From Eubacteriales bacterium (GTDB lineage Bacteria > Bacillota > Clostridia > Lachnospirales > Lachnospiraceae), in assembly GCA_030536855.1 (NCBI GenBank), contig JAUNPK010000007.1:1-64000 (forward strand): a DNA stretch of 64,000 nt, read 5' to 3'. A model generated the notes under the pieces. It ran no database searches. It worked only from the letters and a program-made list of their open reading frames with translations, and was not told the DNA's origin. A program made the translations under genes and the position numbers. This document shows positions 18,708 to 27,470 of this stretch, piece by piece (position 1 is the first letter of the stretch; each line of letters begins with the position of its first letter).

Positions 18708-18736
18708 TTGACTTATTAACAAAATATCTATAAAAT
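18708..18736 (+). promoter_or_regulatory. Predicted promoter of glyA
   Basis: TTGACT at 18708-18713, a 17-nt spacer and TAAAAT at 18731-18736. Transcription would start near 18743, inside the stem-loop at 18741-18768, so that stem-loop would be the 5' end of the glyA mRNA. Confidence 0.65.
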
Positions 18737-18740
18737 TGTT

Positions 18741-18768
18741 AGTCGGAGGGCTTTTTTGTCCTTCGACT
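18741..18768 (+). other. Stem-loop between aspS and glyA
   Basis: agtcggagg (18741-18749) pairs with ccttcgact (18760-18768) with one G-U pair and a 10-nt T-rich loop. It may be a weak aspS terminator (followed by attttg) or, given the promoter just upstream, a 5'-terminal stem-loop on the glyA transcript. Confidence 0.55.
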
Positions 18769-18811
18769 ATTTTGCGTTTATACGCTGATTGAATTACTAC
18801 GGAGGTTGTAT

Positions 18812-20050
18812 ATGTATTCATTTGATGAAGTAATGAACTTTGATCCAGATTTAGCAAAGGCAATGGATGATGAGTTAGCAAGACAGAGAAGCCACATTGA
18901 ATTAATCGCTTCTGAGAATCTTGTTAGTAAAGCAGTTATGACTGCAATGGGAAGCCCATTAACAAACAAGTATGCAGAGGGATATCCAGGAAAGAGATAT
19001 TATGGTGGATGTGAGTATGTTGATGTAGTTGAGACATTGGCTATTGAGAGAGCTAAAGAGTTATTTGGTTGCGAGTATGCAAATGTTCAGCCACATTCAG
19101 GCGCACAGGCAAACCTGGCTGCATTCTTTGCTATGGTAGAAGCTGGTGATACAGTTATGGGTATGAGCCTTGACTGTGGTGGACACCTTTCACATGGTTC
19201 ACCTGTTAATATTTCAGGTAAATACTTTAACATTGTTCCTTATGGAGTTACAGCTGAAGGTTTTATAGATTATGATGAAGTTTTAAGAATTGCTAAGGAA
19301 TGTAAACCTAAGATGATTATCGCTGGTGCATCAGCTTATGCAAGAACAATTGATTTCAAGAAGTTCAGAGAAATCTGTGATGAGGTGGGAGCTTACCTTA
19401 TGGTTGATATGGCTCACATTGCAGGTCTTGTTGCAGGTGGACAGCACCCAAGCCCAATTCCTTATGCAGATGTTGTAACAACAACAACACATAAGACACT
19501 TCGTGGACCAAGAGGTGGTATGATTCTTGCATCTGCAGAAGCAGCAGATAAGTTCAAACTTAATAAGTCAGTATTCCCGGGTATTCAGGGTGGCCCATTA
19601 ATGCATGTTATTGCTGCTAAGGCTGTATGCTTTAAGGAAGCTCTTGATCCAAGCTTTAAGGTATATGCAAAGAATATCGTTGATAATGCTCAGGCACTTT
19701 GTAATGGTCTTATAAACAGAGGATTTGATATTGTTTCAGGTGGTACAGACAATCATTTAATGCTTGTTAACCTTATCAGCAAGGGTGTTACAGGTAAGGA
19801 GGTTGAGAAGCTTCTTGATGCTGCTAACATTACATGTAACAAGAATACAATTCCTAATGATCCGGCATCTCCATTTGTAACAAGTGGTATCAGACTTGGT
19901 ACAGCAGCTGTTACAACAAGAGGTTTTGATACAGCAGATATGGATGTAGTTGCAGAAGCAATTGCACTTCTTGTTGAAGATGTTAATGCTAATCAGGCTA
20001 AGGCTATGGAAATGGTTAAGGGTCTTACAGATAAGCATCCTCTTTACTAA
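18812..20050 (+). CDS. glyA: Serine hydroxymethyltransferase
   Basis: A 412-aa PLP enzyme converting serine plus tetrahydrofolate to glycine plus methylene-THF, the main source of one-carbon units. The PLP-binding lysine is in [13 protein letters not shown] (about residue 227). [19 protein letters not shown] and [11 protein letters not shown] are also conserved. ATG 18812 is the start, since acggagg ends at 18805. An upstream in-frame TTG overlaps the RBS and is rejected. Codon use looks very uniform, as in a highly expressed gene. A large inverted repeat with a T-tract follows the stop. Confidence 0.97.
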   Translation: MYSFDEVMNFDPDLAKAMDDELARQRSHIELIASENLVSKAVMTAMGSPLTNKYAEGYPGKRYYGGCEYVDVVETLAIERAKELFGCEYANVQPHSGAQANLAAFFAMVEAGDTVMGMSLDCGGHLSHGSPVNISGKYFNIVPYGVTAEGFIDYDEVLRIAKECKPKMIIAGASAYARTIDFKKFREICDEVGAYLMVDMAHIAGLVAGGQHPSPIPYADVVTTTTHKTLRGPRGGMILASAEAADKFKLNKSVFPGIQGGPLMHVIAAKAVCFKEALDPSFKVYAKNIVDNAQALCNGLINRGFDIVSGGTDNHLMLVNLISKGVTGKEVEKLLDAANITCNKNTIPNDPASPFVTSGIRLGTAAVTTRGFDTADMDVVAEAIALLVEDVNANQAKAMEMVKGLTDKHPLY

Positions 20051-20066
20051 GAGTAGTTTTATAGGA

Positions 20067-20148
20067 GGGGTCAGACCCCATAAAATTTTTATAAACTTTT
20101 TTGCAAAAAAGTTTATAAAATTTTTATGGGGTCTGACCCCCTTTTTTT
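20067..20148. repeat. 74-nt inverted repeat capped by GGGGTCAGACCCC palindromes
   Basis: Positions 20067-20103 and 20104-20140 are reverse complements over 37 nt with a single central mismatch per arm and no loop. Each outer end is itself a palindrome, GGGGTCAGACCCC and its complement. Seven T follow at 20142-20148, so transcribed from glyA it would form a very strong terminator hairpin. The outer motif looks like a mobile or REP/MITE-type repeat rather than an ordinary terminator. No second copy was seen in this window. Confidence 0.85.
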
Positions 20149-20225
20149 CCTATTCCGTTTGAAATAAGATGACCTTGTGTGTATAGTATTATGTATATAT
20201 AATTTTTTATAATGGAGAATAACAG

Positions 20226-21395
20226 ATGAAATATTTTAAAGACGGTCAGGTAATAAAGGGGATAACAATCGGTTCAGTATTGATTGTTGTTTATCTGGCA
20301 CTTAATAATATAAACGGTATACTTGGTACAATATCCTATTTTGCCGGCCTTATAATGCCTTTTATAGTGGGCGGTGTTATTGCATTTATACTTAATGTAC
20401 CAATGAAGGCAATTGAAAAGAAACTTAATAAGTTCGTAGATAAAAAGTGTAAGAAAAAGCATCCTAAAGTTGTCAGAATTACAGCTTATATGCTTACTCT
20501 CATAGCTATACTGGCAGTTATAGCAGGGGTGATTCTTGTAGTTGTACCTGAACTGGTAAGTACAATATCACAGCTTATCAGTCAGATTCCAAATGCAGTG
20601 AATAACCTTATTAACTGGCTTGAATTGAAGTTGTCATCATTTCCGGAATACGAGGAAAAGATTAAAAATATCACGATAAACTGGGATTCTATATTAGCCA
20701 ATGCCATGAGTTTTCTTTCCGTAGGAACCAGAGGAATAATAAATGGAGGAATAGGTGCCATAAGCGGACTGTTTTCCGGAATAACCAATTTCTTCATTGG
20801 TTTTGTGTTCTCGGTGTATGTTCTTTTTCAGAAAGAAAGACTCTCTGCCCAGTGTAAGAAACTTATGTATGTGTTACTTTCAGAGAGCAAGGCAGACCGT
20901 ATAGTAGAGGTTATGAGACTTACCAATACAACATTTTCCAATTTCCTGTCGGGACAATGCCTGGAAGCGTGTATATTGGGGTGTCTGTTTGTGGTAACTA
21001 TGTTGATTTTACGGCTTCCTTATGCATTGCTTATCGGAATAATTATAGCAGTTACGGCCCTTGTTCCAATTGTTGGGGCATTCATGGGCTGTGCAGTGGG
21101 AGCTGTATTGATTATGATAGACAGCCCTTTGAAGGCTGTAATATTTATAGTTGTATTTCTGATACTTCAGCAGATAGAGGGAAATCTTATTTATCCTCAT
21201 GTAGTTGGAAATTCCGTGGGGCTTCCGGGAATCTGGGTGTTAGTGGCAGTGACCATAGGTGGCAATCTCTTTGGAATAATGGGTATGTTAACATTCATTC
21301 CAATAAGCTCAGTGTGTTACGCACTTTTAAGAACTTATGTAAACAGAAAGATAGAAGAAAAGGAAGTTGGCGTAGAAAAATATAATACAAAATGA
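20226..21395 (+). CDS. AI-2E family transporter
   Basis: A 389-aa polytopic protein of the AI-2E/UPF0118 family (PF01594). Two or three N-terminal spans (YLALNNINGILGTISYFAGL, PFIVGGVIAFILNVPM) are followed by a basic loop, then a central soluble stretch (ISQIPNAVNNLINWLE) and a C-terminal bundle with GCLFVVTMLILRLPYALLIG and the conserved VPIVGAFMG. Members are proposed to export the signal AI-2, sodium/protons or other solutes; the substrate here is unknown. It is monocistronic between the glyA repeat and a strong terminator. Confidence 0.9.
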   Translation: MKYFKDGQVIKGITIGSVLIVVYLALNNINGILGTISYFAGLIMPFIVGGVIAFILNVPMKAIEKKLNKFVDKKCKKKHPKVVRITAYMLTLIAILAVIAGVILVVVPELVSTISQLISQIPNAVNNLINWLELKLSSFPEYEEKIKNITINWDSILANAMSFLSVGTRGIINGGIGAISGLFSGITNFFIGFVFSVYVLFQKERLSAQCKKLMYVLLSESKADRIVEVMRLTNTTFSNFLSGQCLEACILGCLFVVTMLILRLPYALLIGIIIAVTALVPIVGAFMGCAVGAVLIMIDSPLKAVIFIVVFLILQQIEGNLIYPHVVGNSVGLPGIWVLVAVTIGGNLFGIMGMLTFIPISSVCYALLRTYVNRKIEEKEVGVEKYNTK

Positions 21396-21396
21396 T

Positions 21397-21454
21397 AAAA
21401 CGCCTGCAGAAGGCATTTGAGATTTGATTATCTCAATTTCTGCAGGCGTTTTTA
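21397..21454. terminator. Bidirectional terminator between the permease and argG
   Basis: aaaacgcctgcagaa (21397-21411) pairs perfectly with ttctgcaggcgtttt (21438-21452). The loop contains a small gagat/atctc stem. It starts right after the permease stop and can also end argG transcripts from the other strand. Confidence 0.92.
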
Positions 21455-21511
21455 AATGATTTTATAGGGGTTTGCAATATAGTAAAATCGCATAACGTCA
21501 GTTTTCCCACA

Positions 21512-22726
21512 TTACTTATTGTTTTCAGCCTCTTTCATAGCTCTTACTTTAAGTGAGAGACCAAAGAGGTTGATAAATCCTTCAGCATCATGGTGGTCAT
21601 AAAGGTCACCTGTTGTAAATGAAGCGATTGATTCATTGTAAAGTGAATATGGAGATGTTGTTCCGGCTTTAATAATATTACCTTTGTAAAGTTTGAATTT
21701 AACTTCACCAGTAACCTTCTCCTGTGTCTTGTCAATGAATGCCTGTACAGCTTCACGAAGAGGTGTCTCCCATTTTCCTTCGTATACAATCTGAGCAAAT
21801 TTATTACCCATATCAAGCTTCATTGTTGTAGTATCTCTGTCAAGAACAAGCTCCTCTAACTGCTGATGCGCTTCGTAAAGGATAGTTCCGCCAGGTGTCT
21901 CATAAACTCCTCTTGACTTCATACCAACTACACGGTTCTCTACTATATCGATAATTCCGATACCATGCTTGCCACCAAGTCTGTTTAATTCTCTGATTAT
22001 GTCAGAAACCTTCATAACCTTGCCGTTAACTGACTTAGGAACACCCTTTTCAAAGGTCATTGTTACATATTCGCCCTCATCAGGAGCTTCCTCAGGTGTA
22101 ACACCAAGAACAAGGAGATGCTTGTAGTTTGGTTCATTTGCAGGATCTTCCAGTTCAAGACCTTCATGGCTGATGTGCCAGATGTTTCTGTCACGGCTGT
22201 AGCTTGTATCAGCACTGAAAGGAAGATTGATTCCGTGAGCCTGGCAATATGCTATCTCATCTTCACGAGACTGCATTGTCCATTTTTCATTTCTCCATGC
22301 AGCAATGATTTTAAGATCAGGGGCTAATGCCTTAATTGTAAGTTCAAATCTAATCTGATCATTACCCTTACCTGTAGCACCATGGCAGATTGCTGTAGCG
22401 CCTTCCTTACGTGCAATCTCAACGAGTCTCTTAGCAATAAGAGGTCTTGCCATTGATGTACCCAGTAAATATTTATTTTCGTAAACAGCATGTGCCTTAA
22501 CGCAAGGAACGATGTAATCATCACAGAACTCATCAGTGATATCTTCTATGTATAACTTAGAAGCACCGCATGAAATAGCTCTCTCTTCAAGACCATCCAG
22601 CTCTTCGTCCTGACCACAGTCAGCACATACGCAGATAACTTCGTAGTCAAAATTTTCCTTTAACCAAGGAATAATAGCAGTTGTGTCAAGTCCGCCGGAA
22701 TAAGCAAGAATAACTTTTTCTTTCAT
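21512..22726 (-). CDS. argG: Argininosuccinate synthase
   Basis: A 404-aa ATP-dependent ligase joining citrulline and aspartate in arginine synthesis. The nucleotide-binding loop AYSGGLDTT is at residues 8-16, followed by [14 protein letters not shown] and [15 protein letters not shown]. The true start is the ATG at 22726, with ggagg 7 nt upstream; the longer in-frame extension has no RBS and is not conserved. It is divergent from argCJBD, and its promoter is on the minus strand at 22761-22789. argH does not follow it: a terminator lies next downstream. Confidence 0.96.
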   Translation of the reverse strand: MKEKVILAYSGGLDTTAIIPWLKENFDYEVICVCADCGQDEELDGLEERAISCGASKLYIEDITDEFCDDYIVPCVKAHAVYENKYLLGTSMARPLIAKRLVEIARKEGATAICHGATGKGNDQIRFELTIKALAPDLKIIAAWRNEKWTMQSREDEIAYCQAHGINLPFSADTSYSRDRNIWHISHEGLELEDPANEPNYKHLLVLGVTPEEAPDEGEYVTMTFEKGVPKSVNGKVMKVSDIIRELNRLGGKHGIGIIDIVENRVVGMKSRGVYETPGGTILYEAHQQLEELVLDRDTTTMKLDMGNKFAQIVYEGKWETPLREAVQAFIDKTQEKVTGEVKFKLYKGNIIKAGTTSPYSLYNESIASFTTGDLYDHHDAEGFINLFGLSLKVRAMKEAENNK

Positions 22727-22760
22727 AGTAATATCCTCCATAAGATTTAATCTTCTGAAT

Positions 22761-22789
22761 ATGATACCCCAAGTGTTGTTAAAATGCAA
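22761..22789 (-). promoter_or_regulatory. Predicted argG promoter
   Basis: On the minus strand TTGCAT (22784-22789), 17 nt, TATCAT (22761-22766). The transcript would begin near 22754, about 28 nt before the ATG. A weaker ARG-like half-site (aatgaat) lies at 22821. Confidence 0.65.
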
Positions 22790-22860
22790 TAGGTAGAAAT
22801 GAATAATATACATTGATATTAATGAATTATGCATAAATATAAAAACTTTTTAATTTACTC

Positions 22861-22888
22861 TTTACATAAGAATAAAAGTTGCTATAAT
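22861..22888 (+). promoter_or_regulatory. Predicted argC operon promoter
   Basis: TTTACA at 22861-22866, a 16-nt spacer and a consensus TATAAT at 22883-22888. Transcription should start near 22895, some 36 nt upstream of the ARG box. Confidence 0.7.
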
Positions 22889-22930
22889 GATAGATATTGC
22901 TGAATTAAACAGCAAATTTTATGCAAAAAG

Positions 22931-22948
22931 AATGAATAAACATTCAAT
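22931..22948 (+). promoter_or_regulatory. ARG box (arginine repressor operator)
   Basis: aatgaataaacattcaat matches the ArgR/AhrC consensus wntgaatwwwwattcanw at 17 of 18 positions, a near-perfect palindrome. It lies downstream of the argC promoter and 24 nt before the argC start codon, so a bound repressor would block elongation or promoter clearance. The argR gene itself is not in the window. Confidence 0.82.
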
Positions 22949-22972
22949 AAGTCGCAGTTTGGAGGCTATATT

Positions 22973-24019
22973 ATGATTAAAGTAGGAATTATTGGTGCTA
23001 CAGGTTATGCGGGTAATGAGCTTGTAAGACTTCTTCTCGGACATAAAGAAGCAGAAATTGTATGGTTGGGTTCAAGAAGTTATATTGATGAGAATTATTC
23101 AGATGTATATAGAAATATGTTTAAGATGGTAGATGCTAAATGTATGGATGATAATATGGAACAGCTTGCCAATGAGGTTGATGTTATATTTACAGCAACA
23201 CCACAAGGCTTGTGTGCATCCCTTGTTAATGACGATATTCTTTCCAAGGTTAAGATAATCGATTTGAGTGCTGACTTCAGATTGAAAGATGTAAACATAT
23301 ATGAAGAGTGGTATAAGATTGAACACAAATCACCTCAGTATATTGATGAAGCTGTTTACGGATTATGCGAAATCAACAGAGATAAGGTAACAACTGATAC
23401 AAGAATTATTGCAAATCCTGGATGTTATACAACAACTTCAATACTTACATTATATCCATTAGTTAAGGAAGGAATAATTGATCCTGATTCTATAATTATT
23501 GATGCAAAGAGTGGTACATCAGGGGCAGGAAGAGGAGCTAAGATTCCAAATCTTTTCTGTGAAGTTAACGAAAGCATGAAAGCTTATGGCGTGGGAACTC
23601 ACAGACATACACCGGAGATAGAAGAACAGTTAGGTTATGCCTGCGGACGTAATGATATAAAACTTATATTTACGCCACACCTGGTTCCTATGAACAGAGG
23701 AATACTTGTGACATCATATGCTAATCTTGCTAAAAATGTTACATATGAGGATGTTAAGGCAGTATACGACAAATATTATGATAAAGAATTTTTTATAAGA
23801 GTACTTCCTAAGGATGTATGTCCTGAGACACGTTGGGTTGAGGGAAGTAATTTTGTGGATATTGGATTTAAGATTGAACCGAGAACAAACAGAATAATTG
23901 CTATGGGTGCTTTGGATAATCTTGTTAAGGGAGCAGCAGGACAGGCGGTACAGAATATGAATCTGTTGTTTGGACTTGAGGAAAATGAAGGTCTTAAAAT
24001 GGCACCATTGTTCCCATAA
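22973..24019 (+). CDS. argC: N-acetyl-gamma-glutamyl-phosphate reductase
   Basis: A 348-aa NADPH-dependent reductase making N-acetylglutamate semialdehyde, the third step of ornithine/arginine synthesis. The dinucleotide-binding GATGYAGNELVRLL is at residues 9-22, and the catalytic cysteine is in NPGCYTT (near 148). Standard length. It leads argC-argJ-argB-argD. RBS ttggagg precedes the ATG. Confidence 0.97.
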   Translation: MIKVGIIGATGYAGNELVRLLLGHKEAEIVWLGSRSYIDENYSDVYRNMFKMVDAKCMDDNMEQLANEVDVIFTATPQGLCASLVNDDILSKVKIIDLSADFRLKDVNIYEEWYKIEHKSPQYIDEAVYGLCEINRDKVTTDTRIIANPGCYTTTSILTLYPLVKEGIIDPDSIIIDAKSGTSGAGRGAKIPNLFCEVNESMKAYGVGTHRHTPEIEEQLGYACGRNDIKLIFTPHLVPMNRGILVTSYANLAKNVTYEDVKAVYDKYYDKEFFIRVLPKDVCPETRWVEGSNFVDIGFKIEPRTNRIIAMGALDNLVKGAAGQAVQNMNLLFGLEENEGLKMAPLFP

Positions 24020-24071
24020 ATTAACAGATATTTACGGATTCGGTAATTATACAGATTATGGAGGATTAAAT

Positions 24072-25298
24072 ATGGAAATAATTCAGGGCGGCGTTACAGC
24101 AGCAAAAGGATTTAAGGCAGCAGGTCTTGCGGCTGGAATAAAGAAGAAAAACGGAAAGAAAGATATGGCTATGGTTGTATCTGAAAAGCCATGTGTAACG
24201 GCAGGTACATTTACACAGAACAGAGTATTTGCTGCTCCCGTAAAATGGGATAGAGATATAGTATACAATCAGGAGTATTCACAGGCAGTTGTGGTAAACA
24301 GTGGTATTGCCAATGCCTGCACAGGAGTGGAAGGAGACAATGCATGTGCTCTTGAGGCTGAAACAGCAGCAGAAGCTCTTGGAATTCCTGCAAAATCCGT
24401 ACTCCTTGGCTCTACAGGTGTTATCGGTATGCAGCTTCCTATGGATGTGATGTGCGAAGGTATTAAGAAACTTCCTTACCTTCTTGATTCAACTCTTGAA
24501 GCTGGAACTCTTGCAGCAGAAGCTATTATGACTACCGATACAAGAGACAAACAGGTTGCATGTACTGTTGAAATCGGTGGTAAGAAGGTTACCGTAGGAG
24601 GTATGTGTAAGGGTGCCGGTATGATTCATCCAAATATGGCCACAATGCTCTGTTTTATTACAACAGATGTTGCCATTGAGAAGAAGGCGCTCCAGAAAAT
24701 GACAAGTGAGATTGTCAGTGATACATTCAATATGATTTCAGTAGATGGAGATACATCTACCAATGATACAGCTCTTGTAATGGCTAATGGTCTTGCTGAA
24801 AATCCTGTAATTACTGAAGATTCAGAAGAATATGGTGTGTTCTATGAAGCGTTGTTCTATGTATTCAGAGAATTATCCAAGAAAATAGCAGGTGACGGTG
24901 AAGGTTGCACATGTCTTTTTGAGGTTAAGGTAAAAGGCGCTGTTGATAAGGAAAATGCAAAGATTCTTGCAAAATCAGTATGTACTTCAAATCTTACAAA
25001 ATGTGCTATTTTCGGACATGATGCCAACTGGGGAAGAATTCTTTGTGCACTTGGTTACTCAGGTGCGGATTTTGATCCTGAAAAGGTGGATATTTTCTTT
25101 GAAAGCGAGGCAGGAAGCTTACAGATTGTTAAGGACGGAGTTGCAACAGACTACAGTGAAGAAAAAGCTACAGAAATTCTTTCAAAGAATCCTGTTACAG
25201 CTGTATGTGACGTTAAGATGGGAGATGCGACAGCAACAGCTTGGGGATGCGATTTAACATTTGATTACATAAAGATTAATGCAGATTACAGATCTTAA
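24072..25298 (+). CDS. argJ: Bifunctional glutamate N-acetyltransferase/ornithine acetyltransferase
   Basis: A 408-aa precursor that cleaves itself at the Ala-Thr of KGAGMIHPNMATML (Thr near residue 194) to yield two subunits. It moves acetyl from N-acetylornithine to glutamate, recycling the acetyl group. Having argJ fits the absence of argA and argE here; whether it also uses acetyl-CoA cannot be told from sequence. The start is ATG 24072 with atggagga upstream. An in-frame opening from 23970 overlaps argC and is rejected. Confidence 0.96.
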   Translation: MEIIQGGVTAAKGFKAAGLAAGIKKKNGKKDMAMVVSEKPCVTAGTFTQNRVFAAPVKWDRDIVYNQEYSQAVVVNSGIANACTGVEGDNACALEAETAAEALGIPAKSVLLGSTGVIGMQLPMDVMCEGIKKLPYLLDSTLEAGTLAAEAIMTTDTRDKQVACTVEIGGKKVTVGGMCKGAGMIHPNMATMLCFITTDVAIEKKALQKMTSEIVSDTFNMISVDGDTSTNDTALVMANGLAENPVITEDSEEYGVFYEALFYVFRELSKKIAGDGEGCTCLFEVKVKGAVDKENAKILAKSVCTSNLTKCAIFGHDANWGRILCALGYSGADFDPEKVDIFFESEAGSLQIVKDGVATDYSEEKATEILSKNPVTAVCDVKMGDATATAWGCDLTFDYIKINADYRS

Positions 25299-25321
25299 TA
25301 TCTTAATATACGGAGGAAGTT

Positions 25322-26227
25322 ATGAGTGCAATTGATTTGGAAGAGGAATTGAAAAAAGCTCAGGTATTGGTTGAGGCTTTACCTTACATTCAGAAGTTTA
25401 ACAGAAAGATAATCGTGGTTAAGTATGGTGGAAGCGCCATGGTTGACGAAGAATTAAAGAAAAAAGTCATTCAGGATGTGGTTCTTTTAAAACTTGTTGG
25501 TTTTAAGCCTATTATTGTTCATGGCGGTGGCAAGGAAATCAGCAAATGGGTTACAAAATCTGGTATGACACCTGAGTTCAAAAACGGATTAAGAGTTACT
25601 GATGAACCTACCATGGAAATCGCCGAGATGGTACTTAACAAGGTTAATAAAAGTCTTGTTTCTCTTATTGAAGAACTTGGAGTTAAAGCCTGCGGTATAA
25701 GCGGTAAGGATGGCGGTATGCTTAAGGTGGAGAAGAAATTATCCAAGGGTGAGGATATCGGATATGTGGGAGAGGTTACCTCAGTGGACACAACACTTAT
25801 TCATTCTTTACTGAAGGATGATTTCCTTCCTGTTATCTGTCCGATTGGTTATGATGACAATTATCATGCTTATAATATCAATGCTGATGATGCAGCCTGT
25901 GCAATTGCCAGAGCTGTCAATGCAGAAAAGCTTGCATTTCTCACAGATATTGAAGGTGTTTACAGAGACTATGAAGACAAGAGTTCCCTTATTTCTGAAT
26001 TATCTACAGATGAAGCAAGGGAGCTTATTACCGGCGGTACAATAGGAGGAGGAATGCTTCCTAAGCTTAACAATTGTATCGATGCAATTGAACATGGAGT
26101 TTCAAGAGTACATATTCTTGACGGACGTATTCCTCATTGTCTTCTCCTTGAAATATTTACAAATAAGGGTGTTGGAACGGCTATTCTTTCGGAGGGTGCT
26201 GAAAAGTTTTTTAACACAAATATATAA
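25322..26227 (+). CDS. argB: Acetylglutamate kinase
   Basis: A 301-aa amino-acid kinase that phosphorylates N-acetylglutamate. Conserved motifs are VVKYGGSAM (near 31), [11 protein letters not shown] (near 63) and [12 protein letters not shown] (near 238). The N-terminal helix [20 protein letters not shown] is typical of arginine-inhibited hexameric forms, so feedback inhibition by arginine is likely. It starts 23 nt after argJ. Confidence 0.96.
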   Translation: MSAIDLEEELKKAQVLVEALPYIQKFNRKIIVVKYGGSAMVDEELKKKVIQDVVLLKLVGFKPIIVHGGGKEISKWVTKSGMTPEFKNGLRVTDEPTMEIAEMVLNKVNKSLVSLIEELGVKACGISGKDGGMLKVEKKLSKGEDIGYVGEVTSVDTTLIHSLLKDDFLPVICPIGYDDNYHAYNINADDAACAIARAVNAEKLAFLTDIEGVYRDYEDKSSLISELSTDEARELITGGTIGGGMLPKLNNCIDAIEHGVSRVHILDGRIPHCLLLEIFTNKGVGTAILSEGAEKFFNTNI

Positions 26228-26228
26228 A

Positions 26229-26247
26229 AGGCGTTTCCCAAACGCCT
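26229..26247 (+). other. Intercistronic hairpin argB-argD
   Basis: aggcgttt and aaacgcct form an 8-bp perfect stem with a 3-nt loop directly after argB. No T-run follows, so it is more likely an mRNA processing or stability element, or a weak attenuator, than a terminator. Confidence 0.6.
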
Positions 26248-26277
26248 ATGAATAATAATTCAAGGAGGTAAATTAGA

Positions 26278-27465
26278 ATGGATACAAAACAGATTATTGA
26301 AACTGCTGAAGAAAAATTGATTCATACATATAACAGATATCAGATAGTTCTTGATAAAGGTGAAGGCGTAAGATTATATGACACTGATGGCAAGGAATAT
26401 CTCGATTTTGGTGCAGGTATTGCTGTATTTGCGCTGGGATATAACAACAAGGAATACAATGATGCGGTAAAGGCTCAGGTGGACAAGCTGATACATACAT
26501 CCAATTATTTTTACAATGAGCCTGCTGTAATGGCAGCATCTGCATTAACAAAAGCATCAGGCATGGACAGGGTATTCTTCACCAACAGTGGTACTGAGTC
26601 TGTTGAGGGAGCAATTAAGCTTGCAAAGAAATATGCTTATTTAAAGACAGGAAGAACAGACAGTGAAATTATTGCCATGGAGCATTCTTTCCACGGACGA
26701 AGCATGGGTGCTTTGGCTGTAACAGGAAATAAGCACTATCAGGAAGCCTTTGGCCCAATGATTCCGGGAATAAAATTTGCAAAATATAATAATCTTGAAA
26801 GTGTTAAAGAGTTGGTAAATGACAAAACTTGTGCTATTATATTTGAAACGGTTCAAGGTGAAGGCGGAATATATCCTGCTTCTAAGGAATTTATTGAAGG
26901 TGTACGCAAGCTGTGCGATGAGAAGGGAATTCTTCTCATACTTGATGAAATTCAGTGTGGTATGGGAAGAACAGGAACTATGTTTGCTTTCCAGCAGTAT
27001 GGTGTTAAGCCGGATATTCTTACAGTAGCTAAGGCATTAGGATGTGGTGTACCTATAGGCGCATTTCTTGCTACTGAAAATGTTGCCAAGGCACTTGTAC
27101 CGGGAGACCACGGTACAACTTATGGTGGAAATCCGCTGGCATGTGCTGCTGCAGCAAAGGTATTTGAACTGTTTGACAAGAATAAGGTCTTAGATAACGT
27201 AAAGAGCGTTTCAAAATATCTTGAAGACAGACTTGATGAACTTGTGAATCAGTATGAATTTGTGTCAGAGAGAAGAGGCCTTGGGCTTATGCAGGGATTA
27301 GAACTTACAATCAGTCCTAAGGATATTATTGCCAGAGCACTTGATAATGGTTTGATTCTTTTCTCCGCAGGAACTAATGTAATCAGACTTGTTCCACCTC
27401 TTGTCATTACTGAAAAAGATGTGGATGAGATGATTCTTAAACTTAAAAAGTCGTTTGAGGAGTAA
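26278..27465 (+). CDS. argD: Acetylornithine aminotransferase
   Basis: A 395-aa class III PLP aminotransferase making N-acetylornithine from the semialdehyde. Seen: DFGAGIAVFALGY, FTNSGTESVEGAIKLA, LDEIQCGMGRTG and the PLP lysine in LTVAKALGCGVPIGAF (near 251). Normal length. argF is not present after it; instead a lipoprotein gene follows whose RBS overlaps the argD stop. RBS caaggagg is strong. Confidence 0.95.
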   Translation: MDTKQIIETAEEKLIHTYNRYQIVLDKGEGVRLYDTDGKEYLDFGAGIAVFALGYNNKEYNDAVKAQVDKLIHTSNYFYNEPAVMAASALTKASGMDRVFFTNSGTESVEGAIKLAKKYAYLKTGRTDSEIIAMEHSFHGRSMGALAVTGNKHYQEAFGPMIPGIKFAKYNNLESVKELVNDKTCAIIFETVQGEGGIYPASKEFIEGVRKLCDEKGILLILDEIQCGMGRTGTMFAFQQYGVKPDILTVAKALGCGVPIGAFLATENVAKALVPGDHGTTYGGNPLACAAAAKVFELFDKNKVLDNVKSVSKYLEDRLDELVNQYEFVSERRGLGLMQGLELTISPKDIIARALDNGLILFSAGTNVIRLVPPLVITEKDVDEMILKLKKSFEE

Positions 27466-27470
27466 TTTTG

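Noticed and set aside
22727..22834. N-terminal 36-codon extension of argG
   Set aside because: Not conserved in the family, no RBS, and it runs through the argG promoter.
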